Shown here: positions 10,646-20,420 of the stretch, one piece after another
Position numbering within the stretch: the first letter of the stretch is position 1
Layout: the number at the start of each line of letters is the position of its first letter
Origin: Lunularia cruciata
Lineage: Eukaryota > Streptophyta > Marchantiopsida > Lunulariales > Lunulariaceae
Assembly: GCA_948567375.1 (NCBI GenBank)
Contig: OX419757.1
Location: 34,906,001-34,970,000, forward strand
Reading direction: 5' to 3'
Length of the DNA: 64,000 bases
Notes under the pieces: model-generated
Told to the model about the DNA's origin: nothing
Databases searched by the model: none
The model's input: the letters and a program-made list of their open reading frames with translations, nothing else
Made by a program: the position numbers and the translations under genes

Positions 10646-10810
10646 ATGGAGATAATCTTTCAACTTATGGATAAACTATCCATGAGAGTTAGATTAATAT
10701 GCACTCTAGGATTTGATGTTCCTATAGAAATCTTGGAGCAACCTGAACCTTTTGTGTTCCCTAGAGTGGATTATTCTCAGATGGTGTTAGTCATGTATAT
10801 ACTCTATTAG
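10646..10810 (+). CDS. E1 leader ORF-c, 54-residue paralogue of ORF-a
   Basis: ATG at 10646, two bases after the ORF-b stop, ends TAG at 10808-10810. It shares the pattern TLG, E-x-LE, PFV-x-P-x-V-x-Y and YILY with ORF-a at 9351-9521. The gag-pol ATG follows 74 bases later, across an A-rich stretch. Tight coupling to ORF-b suggests either reinitiation or an ancestral fusion. Function unknown. Confidence 0.5.
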   Translation: MEIIFQLMDKLSMRVRLICTLGFDVPIEILEQPEPFVFPRVDYSQMVLVMYILY

Positions 10811-10883
10811 TAATAGAGTGAGAGAAAAGAAAAGAGGAAAAAAAAAAAAATTTGAGAGAAAAGAAAGATAGTGAGGGGTTAAG

Positions 10884-13800
10884 ATGGGGAAACTTCCGGT
10901 TTTCTTTGGCAAGGATGGAGAAGATGTGGAGGCCTTTGTGAGAGACTTCAAGAGAGCTTGCATAGGAAACAATGAGAGGAGGAAGAATGAGTGGGCCTCA
11001 TTATTACCAGATTTCTTTGAGGATGCAGCACTTACATGGTATGAGTCAGAATACCAAAAGAGAGAGAGGAGAGAGGAGGAAGAGGAATCTTGGGAGACTT
11101 TGACTTCAGCACTCATTGAGAACTTTCTTCCTGATGAGAGTTATGAGAGATTGATGAGTGAGGTTACATTTCTCAAGCAAGGAGATGGAGAGAAAGTGAG
11201 AGTCTATGTGGAAAGAGTGGAAAAATTGGAGTCCAGATTTCGCATAGTGTTGAGGAAGGGTGGGGATGATGTGGAGACTACAATGATTGGCATAGGGGCC
11301 ATGCTCACCAAGAATTTTGTGGGAGGATTGAGACCACAAATTAGAAGCAAGGTGAGATATGAGAAACCTTCTTCCAAGGTTGAAGCTATCAAGATCGCAA
11401 TTCGTATGGAGGAGAGTTTGGAAGGGGATGAAAGTGATTTGGTGGTGAAGGAGGTTGTGCATCCTCCTCAAGGCTACAAGTATGGTGGAACTTCTGATAC
11501 TTTGGTGACAAGGGTTGCACCACAAGTAGTAGTTGCTCCAATTCTTGCACCTCCACCAAAAGATCCACTCCAAACCATCACAGAACAACTTGCGGATCTC
11601 AAGATCAATGTGGTGCAATTATGGGAGAAGAGAGAGGTGGATCAGAATGTAGGGAGAGGGCCTAGGAGTTATGGAAACCATCCATATAGAGGAGGCCAAC
11701 CAGCCAACAATTTCAATGATAGAAATTGTTTTGGTTGTGGGGGAAGAGGCCATATCCAAAGGAATTGCCCAAATTCCACTTACCATGGAGGAAGGGGTTA
11801 TGAGGGAGCCAATAGAGGGAAAGAGGGAGGTAGCGAAACCCAAGTGGCTCCTAATCCCAACAAAGGTAAGGGGATAGCATCCATAGATGTGGTTGAGAGC
11901 AAGTATGAGAAGGGAGAGTGCTCAAACTCCAAGGGTCCTAATTTGGAGCTTTTGGCACAAGAGAAGAAGAGAGCTCGTTTTGCAGAGGATGTTCACTCTT
12001 CTCAAGGATTTACTTCAAGCAAGGATACTCCTATGTCTACTAGGAGCACTCGCACCTCAACACCATCAACAACAAAGACTCCAAGGAAGAAGTTGGGGAT
12101 GGAGGACTTCTTGATCTCCAAGCAACAATGGAACTACAATGTGTTGGAGGATGTTGGTAGTCACAAGGCTAACATCACAGTGGGCCAATTAATTGCTTTG
12201 AACCCTACCTTGAGAAAGGAGCTTAGAGGTGGTTTGAGTTCTACAAGGAGCAAGAAGAAGAAGAAGGCAAAAGTTCCAATATCAATGGGGGTGGTGGATG
12301 CCAAGCCAGCACCATGGGAAGCTTGTGAATATGCCTCCAAGATTGATGTGAGAGTGAATGGTCACAACATCAAGGATGCATTGGTTGATGGAGGATCAGC
12401 AGTGAATGCCATGTCAGAAAGGTTGATGAAGAAGTTGGGTATGATACCCTCAAGAGCTTCAACATTTGTGGTGAGCATGGCAAACAAGCAACAAGTTCGA
12501 CCAGTAGGAGTGATGGATAAGGTGGTAGTTTCAGTTATGGGAGTTCAAAATCTCATGACTTTCCAAGTCTTGAAGGATTCAAGCTATGACTTACTTCTTG
12601 GGAGGCCATGGTTGAGAGCAGCACGCACAACTGATCGATGGCACAAAGGGTACTTAAGGATTGGGCCATCAAACCATAGAGTCACTGTTCCTGTGACTAA
12701 CACCACCAACACTTCACATTCAGATACCCCGTCTTCTGATTATTGGGAATCTGATTCTGAAGGAGGAGCTTCAGGTGTGGACACAAGCATGGAAGAGGAG
12801 ACTTCCACGGAGGAGGATGAATCTGAATCTGATTCAGATGTGTATCCTTTGTGTGCTATGGATTTTGCACCTAAGCCAGAGGTTTTGAAGGACCCAGATA
12901 AATCACCATTGACACTTGAGGAGGTAGAGAGAAGGTTATCTACCCTCAAGTATGGCCCAAATGTTACCAAGGAGGAGAAGGTGAGATTTGAGGAGATTTT
13001 CCGCAAGTTCATCCATGTGTTTGCTTTTAGTTACAAGGATTTGAAGGAAGTCACCTTGGAGGAGCACAAGATAGAGGTGGAGTCACATGCAAGACCAATC
13101 CGCCAAAAGCAACGTCGCATTAGCCCACCAATATCTTTGGTTGTGAAGGAGGAGATTGATAAGCTCAAGGAGGCTGGATTTATCTTTGAGGTGGAGAATT
13201 CAGAATGGGTGTCTCCAATTGTCATTGTGAAGAAAAAGAATGGCAAGCTTCGGGTATGTGTGGATTACAAGAAGCTCAATGCTGTTACCAAGAAGGACTA
13301 CTACCCATTGCCATTCATTGATGGGATCTTGGAGGAGGTTGCAGGTCATGAGAGGTACAGTTTTGGAGATGGTTATAGTGGATATAACCAAATCAAGATT
13401 GCACCAGAGCATCAACAACTCACCACATTCACCACACCTTGGGGAACTTACGCTTTCAAGGTCATGCCTTTTGGGCTTTGCAATGCTCCAGCCACATTCC
13501 AACGGTTCATGAACAAGGTATTTGAACCTTTCATTGGGAAATTTGTGAGAGATTTCATTGATGACTTTTGTGTCTATGGGAGCAAGGAGGAGCACTTTGA
13601 GCACCTAATCAAAGTCTTGCAACGCTTGGATGAGGCAAATGCATCACTCAACCCAGAGAAGTGCATTTTTGGATGTGAAGAAGGTCTACTTTTGGGGCAC
13701 ATCATCTCCAAGGATGGAATAGCAGTTGATCCTGAGAAGGTGAGGAAAATCTCAGACCTTCCATTCCCTTCAAGCTTGACAAAGTTACGCCAATTCTTGG

Positions 13801-15710
13801 GAATGGTTGGGTACTATAGGAGGTTCATCTTCTCATTTTCCAACAAAGCTTATGCATTGACCATCTACATGAAGAAGGGTGTAGATTACATGGTGATTTT
13901 GGAAGACAAGGAGGCTCTCAAAGCTTTTGAGGAGCTCAAGCAATCCCTTGTTGTAGCTCCAATTCTTGCTAAACCTGATTGGAGTAAGCCTTTCATCCTC
14001 TACACTGATGCTTCTAATGTAGCTATAGGATGCACTCTTAGTCAATTAGACCAAGATGGGCATGATCATCCAATAGCTTATGCTAGTAGGCAGATGGTTT
14101 CAGCAGAGAAGAACTACTCTGTCACAGAGAGAGAAGGGTTGGCAGTGATCTTTGGTCTCAAGAAGTTTAGACACTACTTGATTGGAGGGAAAGCCACAAT
14201 TGTCACGGATCACAAGGCTTTGAAGTACATCTTCAACAAGCCTAATGTTGAAGGGAGACTAGCAAGGTGGATGATTCTCTTGTCTGAGTATGACTACACA
14301 ATTGAGGATAGGCCAGGAAAGAAACATGCAAATGCTGATTTGTTATCTAGAGCCTATGATCATGATGGAGATGAGCCAGTAGATGATTCCTTCCCGGATG
14401 AGGAGCTCATGACAATCTCAGTCACTCAAGAGGTTCCAATGGAGTACAAGGAGATTGTGGATTTTGTGACAAGAGGTAACTATCCAGAAGGGATGCATGC
14501 TAGGGAGAGGAAGGCCCTTGCAGCAAGATCTAGACCTTACACAATGGTGGATGATATTCTTTTTCACCAAGGAGCAGATGGTCTACTTCAAAGAGCAGTG
14601 GGTAAGGAAGAGTCTATCCTACTCATAAAGGAGTTTCATGAAGGTTTAGTATGTGGAGGACACTTTGCAGGAAAGGTGACTGCTTTCAAGATTCTAGATG
14701 CAGGTTACCATTGGAGAGGGATTTTCAAGGATTGTCTTGATTATTGCAAAACTTGTCATGTTTGTCAAGCTTTTGCTAGAAAGTCTACATCCACTCCACC
14801 ACTTAGATCAATTCCATTGCTAGGACCCTTTGAGAAGTGGGGAATTGATTTTGTAGGACCTCTCAATAGAACCCCAAGGAACAATCGGTACATTGTGGTA
14901 GTTACTGATTACCTTACCAAGTGGGTTGAGGCTAGACCATTGAGGGACAAGAATGAAGATGAAGTGGGTAGATTTCTTTATGAACGCATTATCACTAGGT
15001 TTGGATGCCCTTTGGAGTTGGTTTCTGATAGAGGAGGAGAGTTTACAGGAAGCATTACTACAGCCATGCTACGACATTTCTCTATCACACATAGAGTAAC
15101 TACATCCTATAAGCCAAATTCCAATGGCTTGGCAGAGAGAACCAATCAGACCTTGTGCATGATGTTGGCCAAAGATGCAGAAATGGAGGGGGCTAAACAT
15201 CATTGGGACAAGAGGATTCATGCAGTTTTGTGGGAGTATAGGACAACCATGAAGACTTCCACTGGATATTCTCCATTCCAATTGGTGTATGGTATTGAGT
15301 CTACCTTACCTATTCACTTTGATCTTCCTACCTTCCAAAGCATTCATAGGAGATTGAAGAAAGCACAAGGAAGTGATGCAGAGAAGTCAAGGAAGGATCA
15401 ACTCATGGAGTTGGAAGAGGCAAGAGCAGTTGCTATGGTTCGAGTGGAGCAAGCCCAAAGGAAACAAAAGGAGAGCTATGACAAGAGGCAAGGCAAGAAG
15501 AAGGTGGAGCCTTTCAAAGAAGGTGATTGGGTAATGTTGTTTGATTCCATTCGATTCAAGAGAGTACAAAAGAAGTTTTTGCCTAAGTACTTTGGACCTT
15601 TCATAGTAGAGAAGGTGTGGGGAAATTACACTTATGATCTCAAGGAGTTGGGAGGAAGACACTTTGATAGGATTAACCATGATAAGTTGAAGATGTACCA
15701 TAGAAGGTAG
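10884..15710 (+). CDS. gag-pol: E1 Gag-Pol polyprotein, intact
   Basis: A single frame of 1608 codons, ATG at 10884 to TAG at 15708. Domains in order: Gag (about 1-250, FEDAALTWYE); CCHC knuckle C282-C295 (CFGCGGRGHIQRNC); aspartic protease with VDGGSAVN, D502; an acidic linker; reverse transcriptase about 756-935 with catalytic FIDD (D893, D894); RNase H with YTDAS (D1042) and TDHKALK; integrase with H1252, H1260, C1291, C1294 and catalytic D1322, D1382, E1418 (D-x35-E). The C-terminus (GPFIVEKVWGNYTYDLKE) lacks a chromodomain. Gag and Pol share one frame with no recoding site, so Gag excess would have to come from processing or splicing. Every visible catalytic residue is present, so the copy may be mobile. 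Confidence 0.95.
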   Translation: MGKLPVFFGKDGEDVEAFVRDFKRACIGNNERRKNEWASLLPDFFEDAALTWYESEYQKRERREEEEESWETLTSALIENFLPDESYERLMSEVTFLKQGDGEKVRVYVERVEKLESRFRIVLRKGGDDVETTMIGIGAMLTKNFVGGLRPQIRSKVRYEKPSSKVEAIKIAIRMEESLEGDESDLVVKEVVHPPQGYKYGGTSDTLVTRVAPQVVVAPILAPPPKDPLQTITEQLADLKINVVQLWEKREVDQNVGRGPRSYGNHPYRGGQPANNFNDRNCFGCGGRGHIQRNCPNSTYHGGRGYEGANRGKEGGSETQVAPNPNKGKGIASIDVVESKYEKGECSNSKGPNLELLAQEKKRARFAEDVHSSQGFTSSKDTPMSTRSTRTSTPSTTKTPRKKLGMEDFLISKQQWNYNVLEDVGSHKANITVGQLIALNPTLRKELRGGLSSTRSKKKKKAKVPISMGVVDAKPAPWEACEYASKIDVRVNGHNIKDALVDGGSAVNAMSERLMKKLGMIPSRASTFVVSMANKQQVRPVGVMDKVVVSVMGVQNLMTFQVLKDSSYDLLLGRPWLRAARTTDRWHKGYLRIGPSNHRVTVPVTNTTNTSHSDTPSSDYWESDSEGGASGVDTSMEEETSTEEDESESDSDVYPLCAMDFAPKPEVLKDPDKSPLTLEEVERRLSTLKYGPNVTKEEKVRFEEIFRKFIHVFAFSYKDLKEVTLEEHKIEVESHARPIRQKQRRISPPISLVVKEEIDKLKEAGFIFEVENSEWVSPIVIVKKKNGKLRVCVDYKKLNAVTKKDYYPLPFIDGILEEVAGHERYSFGDGYSGYNQIKIAPEHQQLTTFTTPWGTYAFKVMPFGLCNAPATFQRFMNKVFEPFIGKFVRDFIDDFCVYGSKEEHFEHLIKVLQRLDEANASLNPEKCIFGCEEGLLLGHIISKDGIAVDPEKVRKISDLPFPSSLTKLRQFLGMVGYYRRFIFSFSNKAYALTIYMKKGVDYMVILEDKEALKAFEELKQSLVVAPILAKPDWSKPFILYTDASNVAIGCTLSQLDQDGHDHPIAYASRQMVSAEKNYSVTEREGLAVIFGLKKFRHYLIGGKATIVTDHKALKYIFNKPNVEGRLARWMILLSEYDYTIEDRPGKKHANADLLSRAYDHDGDEPVDDSFPDEELMTISVTQEVPMEYKEIVDFVTRGNYPEGMHARERKALAARSRPYTMVDDILFHQGADGLLQRAVGKEESILLIKEFHEGLVCGGHFAGKVTAFKILDAGYHWRGIFKDCLDYCKTCHVCQAFARKSTSTPPLRSIPLLGPFEKWGIDFVGPLNRTPRNNRYIVVVTDYLTKWVEARPLRDKNEDEVGRFLYERIITRFGCPLELVSDRGGEFTGSITTAMLRHFSITHRVTTSYKPNSNGLAERTNQTLCMMLAKDAEMEGAKHHWDKRIHAVLWEYRTTMKTSTGYSPFQLVYGIESTLPIHFDLPTFQSIHRRLKKAQGSDAEKSRKDQLMELEEARAVAMVRVEQAQRKQKESYDKRQGKKKVEPFKEGDWVMLFDSIRFKRVQKKFLPKYFGPFIVEKVWGNYTYDLKELGGRHFDRINHDKLKMYHRR

Positions 15711-15740
15711 AGAGACCTTCACTTTGAGGACAAAGTGAAA

Positions 15741-15758
15741 ACTTAGTCCGGGGGTAAA
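15741..15758 (+). other. E1 polypurine tract
   Basis: ACTTAGTCCGGGGGTAAA lies immediately before the 3-prime LTR and 30 bases after the gag-pol stop. Its G run and position fit the plus-strand primer of a Ty3 element. Confidence 0.75.
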
Positions 15759-16450
15759 TGTAACACCCATTTGTGCATGTGTGTGGTATTGTGATATTTA
15801 GCTTGGTATTACAAGTACTTAAGAGATATTATTTATATAGAGATAAAGGATGGTTCTATATTAGTCATGGTTAGCTAAAGTTAGTCATAGCTAAGATAGA
15901 TGGGACCTTACTTTAGAGGAAGTAGAAAAGATGAGCACCACTATTTTGGATTTTAGTGTGTTGACTTGGTATTATTCCTAGGTGTTTGGCTTTGGGGAAA
16001 GAGTTGAGAACTCTTGGGCCCGCAAGCCTTTTTGTTTTGGATTCTTCTTTAGTCCAAGGATAGCCCATGTGAAGGAATCCTTGCTTTAGTGGTTGGGTCA
16101 AGATAAGACCACATGCTTAGGGGAATATGCCCATGTGAATGGATATTCCTTTCTACTTTTTGACTTTACTTGACTTTTAGTCTAGTAACTTGAGTTACTA
16201 CGGTAATTAGTAACTTTGGTACGTAACTATTTCACAAGTATATAAACAAGGAGTGAGGAGGTACTCATCATCCTTTCATTTGCAACTATCTCTCTCTCAT
16301 TGAGTTCTCTAGTGAGCAATGTCTTGAGTCTTGGAGTGTTAGCCTTGGAGGAGTATGATGGAGTTTGGGTTCCTTGCCTTCTTAGTCCATGGTGCGCTAC
16401 CATAATAGCCATCAGAGGTTCATCCTGAGTGAGAGACAGGCCGGCTCACA
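15759..16450 (+). repeat. E1 3-prime LTR
   Basis: 692 bp, essentially identical to 8618-9309. It is followed by GCTC at 16451-16454, the second copy of the 4-bp target duplication, and then by the E2 methyltransferase sequence. Confidence 0.95.
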
Positions 16451-17540
16451 GCTCTGCCAAGCCAAGGCTAACAATCTAGGTCAAACAGTTCAGGTCCATA
16501 GCCTGACCTAACACCTAACGCCTGGATGCCTCTGACATTGCTGGAACAGCGGTAATACCGGTGCAAAAACCCATCGCCCGCTCTCTCTCATCAGCGTTGG
16601 GCTCCACCAACTACTGTAACTGTGAGTCCCAAACAAGTCCAGGTCCTCTCTCTTGAAAAGCATGAGACCCTGGGAAACTCATGAGTGTAGGAAATGCAGC
16701 TCTAGGCTGTCCAACTAGGTTCACCACTGCCATAGGTGACCTATCAGCCACTACCTCTGTCTGAGATTGACGCCCAACATCCAAGATATCATCAACAAGA
16801 ATGTGGTGCAGTCGCTGAATCCCATCATAAGCATGCAATAGAACCTCTCTGGGTAAGAGGTTCCTCCACCAAAGACAAAGACGATGAGCCCATGATCCCA
16901 TTCTAGCTGCATCTAAGAATACAGCAGGTCCCATCCAAGAATGGACCTGATGTGTACTCGCCACCACTCTAGTGCAAGAATCACCCAACAAAGGAACGTT
17001 CTGCAAAAGGTAAGCTGGAGAAACAGACTGATGAACCTGGAGATGTCGTAATATCCATAACATCTCCCAAAACACACCAGGATGAGGATCTTGAAGACCC
17101 AAACCGCGGCCCGCACATGTTTGTCCCTGACATGGCCATCCAAAAATCACCAAGTGAATAGGCCCATGTCTCTCTAGGTCATGCGCTCCCAATAAGGAAA
17201 TGTCTCCTGGTAAGGCCTTTTGGTAACCTCTGACTGCTGACATCGGTAATAACTCCGGATACCGATAGGCCAAGTGTGCCACATGATGTAGAGAGACTTG
17301 CCTAGCAGTCTCATCTCTCTCTACATACAAGTACCTCTGTACTCGTATACCCGCCGGTAACACCGCAGCTAGTCCGGTGCTAATCCCACCAAACAACTCC
17401 AATAGGCATATCCCCTCCACTGGATACTGCCAAGCAATGAGTGTGGTATCCAGAGGTGTCAAAGCAATTGCCTCTGGAGGCTCATCCTCACACTCATCCC
17501 TTGATGGTACGAAGGCTCCACTCCAAGCCTGCTGCACCAA
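16451..17540 (-). pseudogene. E2 DNMT3-like cytosine-5 DNA methyltransferase domain of pol
   Basis: In the open piece 16611-17540 (309 codons) motif I is LELFGGISTGL (about residues 47-57), motif IV is GWPCQG with nucleophile C137, motif VI reads LLQNVP (residues 178-183), and motif VIII is AHRLCLWW (R220). Order and spacing follow DNMT3/DRM-type enzymes, which transfer methyl groups from S-adenosylmethionine to cytosine C5. Past the TAG at 16611 the frame continues with RERAMGF (motif IX-like) and VLGQAMDLN (motif X-like), interrupted by TAGs at 16515-16517 and 16476-16478. E1 begins just after motif X. Motif VI has Gln where the family has the catalytic Glu. The domain follows the protease in the same frame, separated by one TAG (17553-17555), so it was part of the polyprotein. 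Confidence 0.85.
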
Positions 17541-17552
17541 CTGATCTGCATG

Positions 17553-18230
17553 CTACTGCAATGCCTCCTCTGAACTCCACAATGGAACATCCAAGGTGGT
17601 TAGAACAATCCCACTCGTACTCCATAGCCAAGTGATCTCCTCTGGTACTGGAGTATCCTTTGTATGGGCGTTCCCCTCCAACATGTCACCAGGCCAAGTA
17701 ACTACACCGCTAAAAGCTAAAACTGATGTTGCCATGGTCCCGGACTGTAGTGAGCCAAGACTACCACTACTGAAGCGTACTGGTAGGCGACATACCCGTC
17801 CCTCACCATACTGCCAACCAGGTCTATAAGAGGCTGTCTCCTCCCAATAGTCAATGCTGAAACCCATGGGGTATAACACTGCTCCCCCAACTAGCACATC
17901 ATATGACTCAGCTATCGTCGCAATAGCTTGAGCTCTCACCATCGAGCTATCAGTCGGATGACCAGGCTGAACCTGGACAACAAGCTCTCCACGTGTGATG
18001 TACTGTGTTGAACCACCACCAAGAGATGTCTGGATCTGAAATGGACACCTCTCCACATCGGTCTTTCGTAACTCCAGACCGACAATTGCAGCCTTCCCCA
18101 ACATAAGAGGCTGCGCACCAGAGTCTAACAAGACTCTCTGTGGTGTATAGACCTTCCCTGAAGGTCCCACCAAACAAAAAATCCCCCTCTGGTTATCCAA
18201 TAGGACAACACCAGGTGTAACCGCGCTCTC
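17553..18230 (-). pseudogene. pol: E2 aspartic protease
   Basis: The open frame contains VLLDSGAQPLMLG near 18125, with the D-S-G-A catalytic motif intact, and DVLVGGAVLYPMGF about 85 residues later, typical of plant Ty3 proteases. The frame upstream is entered through a frameshift near 18200-18230. Downstream a TAG at 17553-17555 separates it from the methyltransferase domain, otherwise in the same frame. Confidence 0.8.
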
Positions 18231-20420
18231 TCAAAGGCCGGTCTAGCTGGCAACTCCTCCAGTCTAGCCACTGTTGCCTGCCATAAACCACTGGTTGCTG
18301 AACGGATCACATGCTCCTCGACCAAGTCAGCTCCACTACCAACCACCTCTGCCCTAGTAGTAGGAACTGCACCATCCCTACTCTCACACAACGTGGTAGC
18401 CAACCGAAACACTGGGGCTGGGTCAACTCCCAATGTAAACATGTCATTGGCTGAAAACAAAGGATGCCGCATAATCAGCTGAGCTGCCCCCAACATCATG
18501 CTAGACTCAGTTTGTGTAGTAGCAGGTGGTTGACTAGCAGGTAGTCCATCAGGTAGTCCATCACCACCTACCACACCTGCACTAGGACGTCTAGGAACCA
18601 TGGATGTCATCTGCAATACCTCAGATAACGTGAAAGACTGGGGAAGTCTGACCTGTCTCCCAACCTCTCCTCTCTGTGGGTCCAACTCCACTGATGCTCT
18701 TCTAGGCTCTGGAGCACAAACTGCACTCCTAGTCATTGCTGCAGATGCATCCACCTGTGCTACTCCGCACATGAAGTCCAAAGCATCTCTATCACCTGAA
18801 GTCCAAAGCATCTCTATCACCAGCATATGAGGTGGAAGCCTCAGCACCCGAATCGGATCTCCTCTGAGCAATAGCCATACTAGCCAATCTCTGCTCCAAC
18901 TGCTCAATCGGAGTAGCCATAGCTGTGTTAGAAGTAAGGGCAGGTACTACACCCCTACTAGGTGTAGATCCTCTACCACCACCTCTACCACCTCATCCCC
19001 CATGAACTGGAGCTCCTCTACTACCTGCCATAGCAGCCCTACCACTCCGTTACTCCGGGTGTAGGTCAAAACACTGGTCACTAGTGTGACCAAATCTGTG
19101 GCAATGCTCACACTGCCTCTGTGCTGGCTGTGATGCACCAGAGGTATCAGGTCCGCTGCCCTGAGTACACTCTCTCCTATGGTGAGGTCCACCACAAGTC
19201 CAACAAGCAATACCACCACTCATTGGCTACTGCTGACCCAAAAATGAGGGTAAGGGTCTAACTCCACTAGGCCCTCCACTCGCTCTATAGGATCTAGGCT
19301 GTCCACCTTGTCCTCGAAAACCAACTAGGCGTGGTGCACTCTGCTGCACTCTAGAAGAAGTCACAGCCGTGGATGAGGTCTCCCTACCAAATCCAGCTGT
19401 CACCACTCTCTCCTCCACCATGTTGAGCGCAATACGCTCAGCCAAACCAAAGACTACTGCCAAAGTGGGTGAAGTAGCCTGCAACAACGTAGCATCACGA
19501 ACTCTACGTCGCAACTCCCTTTCCAGTATCCCATACCAAAACTGGAATGTCTAGGCCTCAGTAACTCCCTGAGTGAAACTGATCAGCAGCCTCATGCAAG
19601 TGTATTCCTCGCGTAGGCTCTCTCTAGCCTTCCGCTGGAACTCCTGCAAGCTCCTCAGCTTGTCAGTCCGTACTCCCTGGTAGTTCTACCTCAAACATAG
19701 GAAGAACTCCACCATGGGGTTAAACCTCGGTACCACACCACCTCCTGCAGCGGTACCTCCACTCGTAGTAGCACTATCTCCAGCTAGTGCACCTCCACTA
19801 GCTCCACCAACACTACTCGAGCTAGAACTCGTAGGTACAGCCGATCTACTCCTGGCCACCAAACCTGAAGTGATAGAGACATAGTTCGGAGACCAATACT
19901 GTCTCCATAACTCAATCTCCTCCAAATGAGCTTTCCTAAACTCATGGTAGTCATCCATTGGTGGACCCTCCAAGTGCTGAAACAACGCCTTCCATGCCAT
20001 GAAGGGTGTGAACAAAGTCGGGTTCCGCATCTACTGCAGATCACACCAACTATCGAACTCTTGGATGAAGTCATCCAACTCTATGGTACCCACTATACCA
20101 GAGTAACGCCTAGGGCCTTTGGAGGCCCCATAAATCTTGTCCATGTCCCACAACAACAGTGCGGACACACCAAGTGTACTCTCAACTGAATCAGCTCCTA
20201 CGTTGAACTCCAACTCAGAGTCAATCTCCTCCCTCATTGGGACTTGAAATACAAGCTGATACCGAGCACCACTCCGAGTAAACCCACTGCGTACTACAGG
20301 GCTAACTCCTTTGGAATCTCCAAAGAACTCCGTCGTGACCAAGTAACTACAACAGCAAACCCGAACTACCAATTGCAACCGCAAGTGCCCCACCAAGTGC
20401 CAACACCAACTAAGCACCAC
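18231..20420 (-). pseudogene. gag: E2 Gag
   Basis: The capsid-like part runs through 19686-20420 (FIQEFDSWCDLQ, then WKALFQHLEGPP and FRKAHLEEIELW) and continues in WYGILERELRRRVRD near 19530. A Gly/Ser/Arg-rich stretch follows, then two zinc knuckles at 19080-19220: CWTCGGPHHRREC and CEHCHRFGHTSDQC. The last part (18231-18950) is a low-complexity linker to the protease. In-frame stops: TAG at 20031, 19686, 19551 and 19227, TAA at 19050 and TGA at 18993, all explainable by single C-to-T changes of Gln or Arg codons. The true start is uncertain. Confidence 0.75.

Larger units (their letters stand above)
8618..16450 (+). mobile_element. E1: young, apparently intact Ty3/gypsy retrotransposon
   Basis: Two 692-bp LTRs (8618-9309 and 15759-16450) begin TGTAACACCC and end GGCTCACA. 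By eye I found one difference between them (G against T near 8974 and 16115). A tRNA-Asp-like primer site follows the 5-prime LTR and a purine tract precedes the 3-prime LTR. The gag-pol frame is uninterrupted for 1608 residues with all catalytic residues visible. Target duplication is GCTC, 4 bp (8614-8617 and 16451-16454). The insertion splits the methyltransferase part of E2. E1 lacks a chromodomain. Solo or partial relatives of its LTR occur at 48589-48872 and 51249-51938. Confidence 0.95.

Noticed and set aside
13200-13604. Minus-strand ORFs overlapping the E1 gag-pol
   Set aside because: Antisense shadows of an intact conserved polyprotein with no motif of their own.
17553-17555. Programmed readthrough of the TAG between E2 protease and methyltransferase
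   Set aside because: The context CAG-TAG-CAT lacks the CARYYA motif of known readthrough sites, and many equivalent TAGs elsewhere in E2 are plainly decay.
5151-20420. UAG recoded as glutamine in this organism, since TAG so often replaces Gln in E2
   Set aside because: E1, a young element in the same genome, ends gag-pol with TAG and has no internal TAG, and E2 also has TAA and TGA stops of the same C-to-T type. Deamination explains all of them.
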